A DNA stretch of 64,000 bases from Rhodopirellula baltica SH 1 (GTDB lineage Bacteria; Planctomycetota; Planctomycetia; Pirellulales; Pirellulaceae). A program made the translations under genes and the position numbers. Numbering within the stretch: the stretch's first letter is position 1; the number at the start of each line of letters is the position of its first letter. The stretch is taken from positions 5,948,001-6,012,000 of the forward strand of contig NC_005027.1 of NCBI RefSeq assembly GCF_000196115.1. Reading direction: 5' to 3'. Under the pieces are notes generated by a model, which was given only the letters and a program-made list of their open reading frames with translations, was not told the origin of the DNA and ran no database searches. Below are positions 44,248 to 52,549 of the stretch, piece after piece.

Positions 44248-46449
44248 TCAGCGGTCGGCGGACGGTTGGGTTGCCAATGGGCGGCTGATCAGGCTCCGTA
44301 GTTTGGATTCGGGCGAAACCAATTTCCTCGCCTCGATGTCGGCTTCGGTGAACCGAGCCATCAGCACCTCTCCGTCGGTGGCACGGTTGCGATCGTAGGA
44401 GATGTAGATCGAACCGTTGGATGACTGAAAGCCGTCCGGGTAACTGATCCCTTTGCGTTCATCCAACATCAAACCGCCAAGCCATGTTTGCCCTTCGTCT
44501 TCGGACAACCAAGCACTCAGCCCCACTCGCCCATGATGTGCGTCAATGGCATCGCCGTGTTTGATCAGCAGCAAACGACCCGATTGCAATCGTCGGACAT
44601 GGAACCTCGCGTTGGGATGCTTGATCTTCGATGTGACAGCCGCGGACCACGTTTTACCGCTATCGACCGAAGTGCTTTCCATGATCCCATTTCGAGTGCG
44701 AGCGAGCATCCAAAGTGAGTCGTCATTCCGCTGGACGATCATGTGTTCGTGCCAGTCGGGATTTGGGAAAGTTGCCCGACCTCGGCGATGCCAAGTCTCG
44801 CCCTGGTCTTTGGAGACGAAGACGTTCGCACCTCGCAGCGGATCAAGGTTTTGGAAGCAGTCGCGAAACACCCCCAGTCCACCACGCTCATCCAGCGAAA
44901 CCGGAAGCATCCAGTCTCCACTGGAAAGAACCGTTGGTTTGTTCAACGTCACTCCGTGCCAGATTCGACGTGGTGCGGACCATTTCGGATCATCAGCATC
45001 AGGGTTCTCGCAGACAATCGTCCATACGCCACCACGCCCGTCAAACATATCCATCGATTGATCGAAGAACAGCCAAAGTTTACCGTTGGGATCGGTCCAC
45101 AAATTACCGACCAAGATGCTGCGAGGACGCGGTAGTTCATTGGAGTGAGAATCCAAGACGAGACGCGGCTGAGTCCAGTTCTCTCCGTCGTCGTCACTGG
45201 TCGCGACCACGAAGAAGGCTTTGGGACTGTCGCCGCCCGCAACCCAGCATGCCCACAATCGGCCGCCGGGGGTCTGTGAGATTCCAATCGTCATTCCATA
45301 GTCCAAGTTCTCATAGCTGTACTCGGGCAGTGGCGACAGATTGGGCGTTGGTGGTACCAGAGCAAGGTCTGCCATTGATTCGAGTTCACGAATCTTGCGT
45401 TGCTCGTCGGACGCCTCTTCGTCGGACACTTTTTGCGGTGGAGCGACCATCAATTCCTCGATCACATCGGCCAACTGTTGAGGCGAGGATGCAATTTTGA
45501 CGTAGGAATGCTCGGCCAACTTGTCGCTTGGTGACTCCTGCAACCAGGAGGTGATGCCAGGTTCTTTGACCTCAACCCGTCCGTTTCGGATCACCTGCCA
45601 GAAATTTTGTTCTCCGCCGCGCACGGCATACAGCGCGGCGGCTTGGTCGTAGCTTGGTTTGCCATTGTCGATGGACATTTTGTTGCCCGGCATCGGACGC
45701 AACTCATATGAGCGGCGGACCGGATTGTTTTTGGGTGTCGCTTTGAGTCCCGCTCCGGTCACCAATTGTTCGCCGACTTCAAATCCGTGCCAAACGATTT
45801 CGCCGGGCCAGTGATCCGCCACATACTGCGCGGCTTTGACATGGGCGGCGATGTTGGTTTCACGTCGGTTCGATTTTGGGAAATGACCGCCCATCACAAC
45901 CAATCGCTGGACCTTGGTGCGAACCAACTCGGGAGCAACTCGGACGAGTTCCGACAAATTCGAAAATGCACCGATGCTGCAAATCGTGACACTTTGGTCG
46001 GCTTCCGCGATCAGGGCTCTTCGATACACGTCGATTGCATCTTTCACGTCCGCATCCGCCGGCACATCGTGCTCGAATTCGTCTCTCAATGCGATTGTGT
46101 ACGGGCTGGCTCGTTGCAAAGCGGTTGGCCCGATCTTGTCGGTGCCGATGGGAATGTCACCGCGACCGTAATAAGTGTTGATCGCGTCCACCGCGGCCGC
46201 CGACGCATCCGTGAGGTCACGTCGATTCGTGACAACCGCCAGGATTTCGCATTCGCCTCGATCGGCCAAGGAATGTAACAGGGCGAGTGCACCCGCGTCA
46301 TCGCAATCACCCGACATATCTGTGTCGAGGATCAATTTCACGGGCTCACGAATGGCTGAATGTTCATTGATCTGCGCCACGCAAACGGCGGGAGCAGCTG
46401 CGATGATCACAAGGCAAGCAAGCAGCAAACGAGGCATCAATGACAGCAT
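44248..46449 (-). CDS. exported nucleoside hydrolase - sialidase-like fusion
   Basis: This 733-residue protein has a signal peptide (ending CVAQ). An N-terminal inosine-uridine nucleoside hydrolase-like domain (about 35-330) has the calcium-binding signature LILDTDMSGDCDDAGALALLHSLA, where the DTDxxxDxDD aspartates are all present. A short Glu/Arg helix links it to a C-terminal BNR/sialidase propeller (about 370-720) with Asp boxes SDDDGENWTQP, SKDQGETWHR, SVDSGKTWSA and SEDEGQTWLG. The combination suggests cleavage of N-glycosidic or related sugar bonds coupled to recognition of a glycan. Whether the second domain is catalytic cannot be read here. Stand-alone versions of both are common; the fusion is unusual to me. 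Confidence 0.85.
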   Translation of the reverse strand: MLSLMPRLLLACLVIIAAAPAVCVAQINEHSAIREPVKLILDTDMSGDCDDAGALALLHSLADRGECEILAVVTNRRDLTDASAAAVDAINTYYGRGDIPIGTDKIGPTALQRASPYTIALRDEFEHDVPADADVKDAIDVYRRALIAEADQSVTICSIGAFSNLSELVRVAPELVRTKVQRLVVMGGHFPKSNRRETNIAAHVKAAQYVADHWPGEIVWHGFEVGEQLVTGAGLKATPKNNPVRRSYELRPMPGNKMSIDNGKPSYDQAAALYAVRGGEQNFWQVIRNGRVEVKEPGITSWLQESPSDKLAEHSYVKIASSPQQLADVIEELMVAPPQKVSDEEASDEQRKIRELESMADLALVPPTPNLSPLPEYSYENLDYGMTIGISQTPGGRLWACWVAGGDSPKAFFVVATSDDDGENWTQPRLVLDSHSNELPRPRSILVGNLWTDPNGKLWLFFDQSMDMFDGRGGVWTIVCENPDADDPKWSAPRRIWHGVTLNKPTVLSSGDWMLPVSLDERGGLGVFRDCFQNLDPLRGANVFVSKDQGETWHRRGRATFPNPDWHEHMIVQRNDDSLWMLARTRNGIMESTSVDSGKTWSAAVTSKIKHPNARFHVRRLQSGRLLLIKHGDAIDAHHGRVGLSAWLSEDEGQTWLGGLMLDERKGISYPDGFQSSNGSIYISYDRNRATDGEVLMARFTEADIEARKLVSPESKLRSLISRPLATQPSADR

Positions 46450-46713
46450 GGAAAACTCTCGGTGGGATCCGTCACGTCAATCAACGCAGTTGACGGATGG
46501 ATGGGATGGTGGGAAGGCGAAACACGATCGAATTCGAACCAGCCACATCGATGGTGCGGCGGTCCCGTCAATCGTTTCGGTGGGAGGTGGGAAGCGGCGT
46601 CATTTTAATCCAATCCGCCGCGACCTGAGAGCGTGGAAGCCAGCGTGAGAATTGCCGGGCGAATTAACCGTTGAGATACACGGTTGTCGCGGCAATGGAT
46701 CCAGCGAGGTTGG

Positions 46714-47358
46714 TCAGTCGCCAGCGGGAGCAACGTTTTCGGGAATGATCGAAGAGTCGCCATCCGAAACGGTTTCGCGAATCGGGACGGCCGAGGCGGT
46801 GAACGAGATGCCTTGTGTATTGCTCGTGTCGACCATCACCGTTTCGACGATCGGTTGATTGACTTCGGTACCGGCCTTCCACTCAACGATGAAGCTGGCT
46901 CCGCTGCCACCAAATTTGTCATCCCGTTCGATCACGAACTCGGTGGCGGCGAGAGGAGCGAGTTGCAGTGGCTTTTGAAGCAACGAACGCAACTCTTTGC
47001 CACTCGTGTCGAAGTACCGAACGGATGTGACGACGATCTCGTTGTCCACATCCGTGTTGCGAACGTTCAGCGTGACCGTCAGCAAATACGGTTCACCTTT
47101 TTGATGGTAAACGTGCGAATAGGCAGGGACGTACAAGCGTTGTCCGGTGACGGGATGCCATGGCATCGTGTCCAGTTCCCGCCGAGCTTCGTCGCGAACG
47201 CTGGGCGTATGATTGGGCAGGTTTTCTTCAATCGATCGAAATCGAAATTCGATGAAAACCACCAACAACACAATGGGCACGATCACAAACAGAAACGTCA
47301 GCAGTTTGAGATGCCGCGAAATCTGTTCCGCACGTTCTTCGCTGAAGGGGGTCGGCAT
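46714..47358 (-). CDS. DUF3124 membrane-anchored protein
   Basis: This 214-residue protein has one N-terminal helix (about 18-42, LLTFLFVIVPIVLLVVFIEF) and a periplasmic domain with the DUF3124 pattern: RLYVPAYSHVYHQKGEPYLLTVTLNVRNTDVDNEIVVTSVRYFDTSGK, then PLAATEFVIERDD and GGSGASFIVEWKAG. The fold is probably an immunoglobulin-like sandwich; the function is unknown. It is downstream of the SulP-carbonic anhydrase gene on the same strand, separated by two strong hairpins, so it may be expressed separately. The C-terminal 30 residues are less conserved and acidic. Confidence 0.85.
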   Translation of the reverse strand: MPTPFSEERAEQISRHLKLLTFLFVIVPIVLLVVFIEFRFRSIEENLPNHTPSVRDEARRELDTMPWHPVTGQRLYVPAYSHVYHQKGEPYLLTVTLNVRNTDVDNEIVVTSVRYFDTSGKELRSLLQKPLQLAPLAATEFVIERDDKFGGSGASFIVEWKAGTEVNQPIVETVMVDTSNTQGISFTASAVPIRETVSDGDSSIIPENVAPAGD

Positions 47359-47382
47359 GAATGGGCAAGTGGGTTGGATGAA

Positions 47383-47450
47383 TGGGCGTGAACATGATGT
47401 TCACGCCCAGGATCTTCGGGCGAATTGGTCATCTGACGATGTTCGCCCGA
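47383..47450 (-). terminator. double hairpin after the SulP-carbonic anhydrase gene
   Basis: The first hairpin (TCGGGCGAA at 47416-47424 pairing with TTCGCCCGA at 47442-47450) begins 5 bases after the stop codon of the SulP gene. The second is a 27-base palindrome (47383-47409, arms TGGGCGTGAACAT around one central base), 25 bases before the DUF3124 start. Neither has a U tract, so factor-dependent termination, mRNA stabilisation or protein binding are alternatives. Confidence 0.55.
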
Positions 47451-47454
47451 GAGG

Positions 47455-49761
47455 TTATCCAGCCACTTCTGCCGTTTGACCCGATGACGAGTCGGGAATG
47501 ACACCCGAAACGCTGTCCCCGAGGAACTTCGTGTGGCCAGACTTCACATCATACAACGCGCCGATCACCTTCACACGACCCGCTTCCACCGCTTCGCGGA
47601 TGATTCGGCTGCGTTTAACGATCTCATCGACCGTGTGCATCACGTTGTCTTCAGCCACCTTGTCGACGTACTGTTCCATAGCCTCTTCACTCAAGTTTTC
47701 AATTGCTCGAGTGACATCGCTTGGGATGCAGGGTGCAATTTCGTCAACGATTGGTTGCAGGTGTTGGCAACCGGTCGCCGCTTCCGCTCCTTGATTCGCG
47801 GCAACCAAATTGACCGATGAAGTCACTGCTCCACATCGAGTGTGACCCAAGACGGCGACCAACTTCACTCCAGCAACGCCGACCGCGTATTCCAGGCTGC
47901 CCAGCGACTTGGTTCCGACGATGTTGCCCGCCACACGGACACTGAAAATGTCGCCAACGCCGAGGTCAAACACCAACTCGGTTGGTACCCGCGAATCGAT
48001 GCAGCTCAGAATCGCCGCCAACGGATTTTGTCCGGCCGCTGTCGCGTTGACCTGTTGCCCTAAGTCACGGTTCAGACGCGTTCCACTGGTGAAACGTTGG
48101 TTTCCGTCGTGCAGGATCTTGATGACCTGATCCGACGTGACCTTCTCTTGCAATTCGCGGGACGTGAAATCCGCAAATTGCTTGGAATCACTGAGTTGGT
48201 ACTTTCGCCGAAATCCTTTGAGATTGACTGAAATGTTGCGAGCGGGAGCAACGTTTTGCTTGAAATCACGAATCAAACTCAAAACATCGGGGTCGATGTA
48301 GTCCGAACCGGATGCGTCGATTACCAACTTGCCGCCCGGTTGTGATTCGTTGAGGACGCGGTCCAAAGCGGCACGGTTAAGGAAGCTGACTTGGTTGGAA
48401 AGTTCGATGTGGGTGACATCACCGTCAACCTGAGTTTCCACGATCCGGCGAATTGGCCGACGCAGATTGCTGTTGAGAATGAACAGAACGCTGATTGCCA
48501 AACCGATCAAAATACCGATCAACAAATCCGTTACGACGATCGCGATGACCGTGATAATGAACGGTGTGAATTGATAGCGACCTTCCTTCCACATCTGTTT
48601 GAAGATGGCCGGGCTGGCCAATTTAAACCCGGTCACCAACAGAATCGCCGCCAACGCCGACAGTGGGATCTTGTTCATCAAAGTCGGCAGGAAGGCAACG
48701 CTGACCAGCAACAATCCCCCGTGGAAGATGGCCGACATCTTCGTTTTCGAACCGGAGGCGACGTTGACCGAACCACGAACCACGACCGATGTGACGGGAA
48801 GTCCACCAATCAAACCGCACACCATGTTGCCGCAGCCCTGTGCGATCAATTCGCGACTGGGAGGTGAGTTCCGTTTGGCTTTGTCGAGCTTGTCGACCGC
48901 TTCCAGGTTCAGCAACGTTTCCAAGGACGCAACCACGGCGATCGTGACAGCGGCAATGTAAATCGCCGGATCAAACGTTCGACTGAAATCGGGCAGTCGC
49001 AGGAATCCGAAGAATTCAGAGAAGCTTTGTGCGATCGGGATCTGAACCAAGTGCGACTCGCTGACCAACCAATCTTGGCCCATGTTGGTGAAACCCAGGT
49101 TGAGCAACACTCCCACGACAACCACGATCAGCGGTGCTGGAACCAGGGACTTCTTCAAGGCGGGAATGCGTTCCCAAACAAGGAGAATGGCAATCGACAG
49201 AAAACCGATCACCATGGCGCCGATATGGATTTCCCCGGCGAAGATCGTCAGCAATTCAGAGAATGTGTTTTCTTGGTCGGGCTGGATAAACGACATCTCA
49301 CCTTCCGGGTCGGTGTCGTGTCCAAAGATGTGAGGGATTTGTTTCAAAATCAGGATCACCCCGATCGCGACCAACAACCCTTTGATCACGCTGGATGGGA
49401 AGAAGGCGGACAGAGCACCGCCTCGTGCGATCCCAAAGATGATTTGGATGACGCCCGCGATCAGCACAGCCAACAAGAATGCTTCGAAGGAACCAAGGGA
49501 AGCAATTTGTGCTGCAACGATCGCGGTCAAACCTGCCGCGGGTCCGCTGACGCTGGTGTGCGATCCACTGATCGCCGCGACCACCAAGCCGCCGACGATA
49601 CCAGCGAGCAATCCGGAGAAGAGGTCGGCACCCGATGCCAAGGCGATGCCCAAGCAAAGTGGCAACGCGACGAGGAAAACAACCAAACCCGAGATGAGAT
49701 CTTGCAGGATGGTACTGGGAGAGAAAATACTGGTCGGAGTCTGAGCTTCGGAAGTCGACAT
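47455..49761 (-). CDS. SulP anion transporter - beta-carbonic anhydrase fusion
   Basis: This 768-residue bifunctional protein has an N-terminal SulP transporter (about 1-425) with the sulfate-transporter pattern GLTAIVAAQIASLGSFEAFLL and QGCGNMVCGLIGGLPVTSVVVRGSVN. A STAS domain follows (about 430-540, KLVIDASGSDYIDPDVLSLI). The beta-carbonic anhydrase domain (about 555-740) has zinc-binding Cys and Asp in LSCIDSRVP and the His/Cys pair in GHTRCGA. This architecture is known for bicarbonate uptake coupled to CO2 hydration. AAGGA precedes the ATG at 49761. No carbon-fixation genes are visible nearby, so a pH or bicarbonate-supply role for biosynthesis is likely. Confidence 0.92.
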   Translation of the reverse strand: MSTSEAQTPTSIFSPSTILQDLISGLVVFLVALPLCLGIALASGADLFSGLLAGIVGGLVVAAISGSHTSVSGPAAGLTAIVAAQIASLGSFEAFLLAVLIAGVIQIIFGIARGGALSAFFPSSVIKGLLVAIGVILILKQIPHIFGHDTDPEGEMSFIQPDQENTFSELLTIFAGEIHIGAMVIGFLSIAILLVWERIPALKKSLVPAPLIVVVVGVLLNLGFTNMGQDWLVSESHLVQIPIAQSFSEFFGFLRLPDFSRTFDPAIYIAAVTIAVVASLETLLNLEAVDKLDKAKRNSPPSRELIAQGCGNMVCGLIGGLPVTSVVVRGSVNVASGSKTKMSAIFHGGLLLVSVAFLPTLMNKIPLSALAAILLVTGFKLASPAIFKQMWKEGRYQFTPFIITVIAIVVTDLLIGILIGLAISVLFILNSNLRRPIRRIVETQVDGDVTHIELSNQVSFLNRAALDRVLNESQPGGKLVIDASGSDYIDPDVLSLIRDFKQNVAPARNISVNLKGFRRKYQLSDSKQFADFTSRELQEKVTSDQVIKILHDGNQRFTSGTRLNRDLGQQVNATAAGQNPLAAILSCIDSRVPTELVFDLGVGDIFSVRVAGNIVGTKSLGSLEYAVGVAGVKLVAVLGHTRCGAVTSSVNLVAANQGAEAATGCQHLQPIVDEIAPCIPSDVTRAIENLSEEAMEQYVDKVAEDNVMHTVDEIVKRSRIIREAVEAGRVKVIGALYDVKSGHTKFLGDSVSGVIPDSSSGQTAEVAG

Positions 49762-50516
49762 AGAGGAATCCTTGGCAGAACGAAGACGTCGTTGTGCAAG
49801 CGAAAAAGGCGAATCAAGATGAGCGAACTCTCACACAGCAATCTGCGCAGGAACTGAGCTTTTCAGTTTGTGCGAGGCGCAATTCTGAAGATCAGAACCA
49901 CGTTCACGATGCGGTCAGTCACGAAAATGATTTTCCGATGACATGTGCTTTCGCCTGCCAGTGGCAGATGCGTCGCGGGAGTTCAGAGACAAAACGGATG
50001 GATAGACCGGTGGCCTAGCATCGCATCGGTGCGAGCAATCCGTTGGCGATTCGATGACCTTTTGTAGCGGCAGGAATCTGGCGAGTTCGCAGGACCAAAG
50101 TTCGGTCCTGTTCCGTTTCGCGATGAAGTACAAATCCGCCCTGAGTCGAGCGAGTTTGCTGGACACGTCGATGCGCAGAGCAAGGAACGCGTTCTTCGAT
50201 TTCTTCCGTTTCAGTTTGTCGACTGTTTCCCAGCAGCGAGCGGGAAACGGTGGTTGAGATTCCCAGCGTTGGAAACGCAACCAAAAACAGCATGATGAAT
50301 GACATCATGCGGCTGCCGCGACCAACATCAAATAAGCTGGGGGATGTGTTCAAAACAACGGTTTTGAGAAGATGAGAATGGAAATCGTGGCAATGAGTGG
50401 AATCGAGAGTCAGGTCACTTCTATGCGAAGCACCGAGGCACTGTTCTACCAAAAGGTGACTGAAACTTGATTTCCGACCAATCCCTAGGCGAGCCAGAAG
50501 GCTATCACTCGGGCAC
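49762..50516. other. long intergenic region upstream of the SulP gene
   Basis: These 755 bases hold no gene I can support. Several short frames exist (for example minus strand 49915-50280 and 50015-50452), but they are basic, overlapping and without motifs. One of them contains a signal-like stretch (MMSFIMLFLVAFPTLGI) starting at 50308. A 21-base palindrome is at 50290. The region probably holds the SulP promoter and the end of the antiporter transcript. Confidence 0.5.
50290..50310. promoter_or_regulatory. palindrome GCATGATG-N5-CATCATGC
   Basis: Perfect 8-base arms (50290-50297, 50303-50310) flank AATGA, the same 8-5-8 layout as the Fur-like site at 26356 but a different sequence. It is about 530 bases upstream of the SulP-carbonic anhydrase start. 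It may be an operator or a small hairpin; the gene it serves is not evident. Confidence 0.45.
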
Positions 50517-52286
50517 TCATTCTAGTGGCAAGCTCGTTGCCGACAAGGATGAATCGGTCGCCTCTGCCGGTTCCGCAAGGATCGACATTCCGACGTACAG
50601 AACAGTTCCATCGGACGATAATTCCCGTAAATGAAGCGCAATTTGATCGATTTGGACCACCGCACCGATCTTCACATTGTTTTCACCCAAATGTTGCCGA
50701 ACCAATTCGTCGAGAGTCAGATCCCCATCGTCGGCCAGCTTCAACTCGTAAAATTGCTCCAAATCGCAAACCTTGATTGAACCTCGCAGAGGAAACTCAA
50801 GTTCCTGAGGCAATTCTTTCACGTGAGTTCGAGTGGGAGCAAAAACGCGGTCCACCATCGCCCGGATGCTTGGCCGGAGGACCACCACCACGTGATCACC
50901 CTGAAGCAATTGCGAGCGGCCCTGCGGCAATACCGTTTGCTCATCGCGAACGATCAGTGCGATGACGACGCCATCGGGCAGCGCCAAGTCTTTGATCATG
51001 CACCCGGACGCTCGGGAATCTTGGTCGATGTAGTAATCGACGATGTCTCCATCGACGTTTTGCAGCGAGCTGATCTCCAGCGTCACCGGCGTTTTTTGGT
51101 TCTTCGGCACTTCTAACTTCAGGAATCTCGCAACCGCTGGAAGCGTCCAACCCTGCACAAGCGCAGAAACCAGAACAACAAAGAAGACCGTGTCGAAGAT
51201 GACCGAAGCGGCCGGAAGTCCCGCCATCATCGGGAACGTTGCCAAAGTAATTGGCACCGCGCCCTTCAGTCCCACCCAAGACAAAAACGACAATTCCCGG
51301 ACCGTGAATCGAAAAGGCATCCCGCATAGAAAAACCGCGATTGGCCGGGCAACGAAGATCAGCACCGATGCGATTAGGAGCGCAGGAACAGTGACGTCCC
51401 ACAGACGACTGGGGAACGACAGAATGCCGAGCGCCGTGAACATCAAAATCTGACACATCCACGCGAGCGCATCGTGGAAGAGCACGATGCCTCGATGAAA
51501 AACTGGGCGTCGATTACCAATCACGACACCGGTCAGATAGACGGCCAAGAACCCGCTGCCGCCCAACTCCGATGCCATTCCAAACGAAAACAATCCCAAC
51601 GCGGTTGCCATCACGGGGTACAAGCCCGCCGCTTCCAATCGAATGTGTTGCAAGACCCATGCACCCGCCCAACCGACCGCCATGCCCATGGCCGTGCCCA
51701 CGACGGCTTGGTTGAGAAACAGGGTGACCAAACCAAAGCCAAACGGCGTTTGACCGGTCAACACTTCGATCAACCCGACGGTCAGGAAAATCGCCATCGG
51801 GTCGTTCGAGCCGCTCTCGACTTCCAAGGTATTGGCCAGTCGAGGCCGAATGTGAACGCCACCGCCCCGCAAAACAGAGAACACAACCGATGCGTCGGTG
51901 GATCCGACAATGCTGCCCAAAAGCAAGCCTTGAAGCCACGAGAGCCCCAAAATCCAAGACGCTGCCAAACCGGTGATTACGGCGGTCACGATGACGCCCA
52001 CCGTCGCCAGCAACGAGGCGGGTTTCCATGCTGATTGGAATGCGGCGTATGGCGTTCCGATCCCGCCGTTGAAAAGAATCAAACACAACGCCGTCGTCGC
52101 GAAACCGTGTGCAAGCGTGTAGTTTTCGAATTCGATCCCGCCGATGCCCTCAGACCCTGCCAGCATCCCGATGGCCAAGAAAACCACCAAAACGGGAACG
52201 CCCATTCGAGCCGAAAACTTATTCGACGCGATTCCTAGTAACAGCAAACTCCCGGCGATCAGGATGAGAGTTTCGATGCTGAACAT
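50517..52286 (-). CDS. K+/H+ antiporter (NhaP2/CvrA type) with TrkA-C domain
   Basis: This 589-residue protein has a CPA1 cation-proton antiporter domain of about 12-13 helices (1-390). Signature stretches are ALCLILFNGGIGT, GSIVGSTDASVVFSVLRGGGVHIRPRLANTLEVESGSNDPMAIFL (with the paired acidic/Asn ion-binding residues) and LSWVGLKGAVPITLATFP. A cytoplasmic TrkA-C domain (about 395-475, SRASGCMIKDLALPDGVVIALIVRDEQTVLPQG) and a second small domain (about 500-575) follow. This layout is that of NhaP2/CvrA K+/H+ antiporters, which protect against high K+ or alkaline stress. It is transcribed on its own. Confidence 0.9.
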   Translation of the reverse strand: MFSIETLILIAGSLLLLGIASNKFSARMGVPVLVVFLAIGMLAGSEGIGGIEFENYTLAHGFATTALCLILFNGGIGTPYAAFQSAWKPASLLATVGVIVTAVITGLAASWILGLSWLQGLLLGSIVGSTDASVVFSVLRGGGVHIRPRLANTLEVESGSNDPMAIFLTVGLIEVLTGQTPFGFGLVTLFLNQAVVGTAMGMAVGWAGAWVLQHIRLEAAGLYPVMATALGLFSFGMASELGGSGFLAVYLTGVVIGNRRPVFHRGIVLFHDALAWMCQILMFTALGILSFPSRLWDVTVPALLIASVLIFVARPIAVFLCGMPFRFTVRELSFLSWVGLKGAVPITLATFPMMAGLPAASVIFDTVFFVVLVSALVQGWTLPAVARFLKLEVPKNQKTPVTLEISSLQNVDGDIVDYYIDQDSRASGCMIKDLALPDGVVIALIVRDEQTVLPQGRSQLLQGDHVVVVLRPSIRAMVDRVFAPTRTHVKELPQELEFPLRGSIKVCDLEQFYELKLADDGDLTLDELVRQHLGENNVKIGAVVQIDQIALHLRELSSDGTVLYVGMSILAEPAEATDSSLSATSLPLE

Positions 52287-52380
52287 GATTGGATTTTAAA
52301 AAGTGTGAATGAGGTGATCGGTGATGGGCAAGCCGAGTTGCTTCGGAACGGTTGCTACTCAGTCTAGGAAACCAAACGAA

Positions 52381-52450
52381 AAACCGGAAAGCCCTCGCGG
52401 CACCGCCAAGGAACTTAGCGGTGTCGACGTGAGCATTCCGGTTTCTTTTT
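52381..52450. terminator. bidirectional terminator with nested stem
   Basis: AAACCGGAA (52381-52389) pairs with TTCCGGTTT (52436-52444), and CACCGC (52401-52406) pairs with GCGGTG (52418-52423) inside. A T run follows on the plus strand (CTTTTTTG) and also on the minus strand (TTTTTCG), so it can work both ways. It should terminate the RND operon reading leftward, before the antiporter promoter. Confidence 0.75.
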
Positions 52451-52549
52451 TGACTTTCGATAAAAGTCTTCGAACTTAGAGCATGTTCATGTTTGCCATC
52501 GCTACCGTCGCTGGACGGTGGATCACGTTCTCGCGGACATAGTTGCCAA

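Noticed and set aside
50015-50452. Possible small gene with a signal-like stretch at MMSFIMLFLVAFPTLGI
   Set aside because: The remainder is basic and unconserved-looking, no ribosome-binding site is visible, and the start lies inside a palindrome. It is left as part of the intergenic region.
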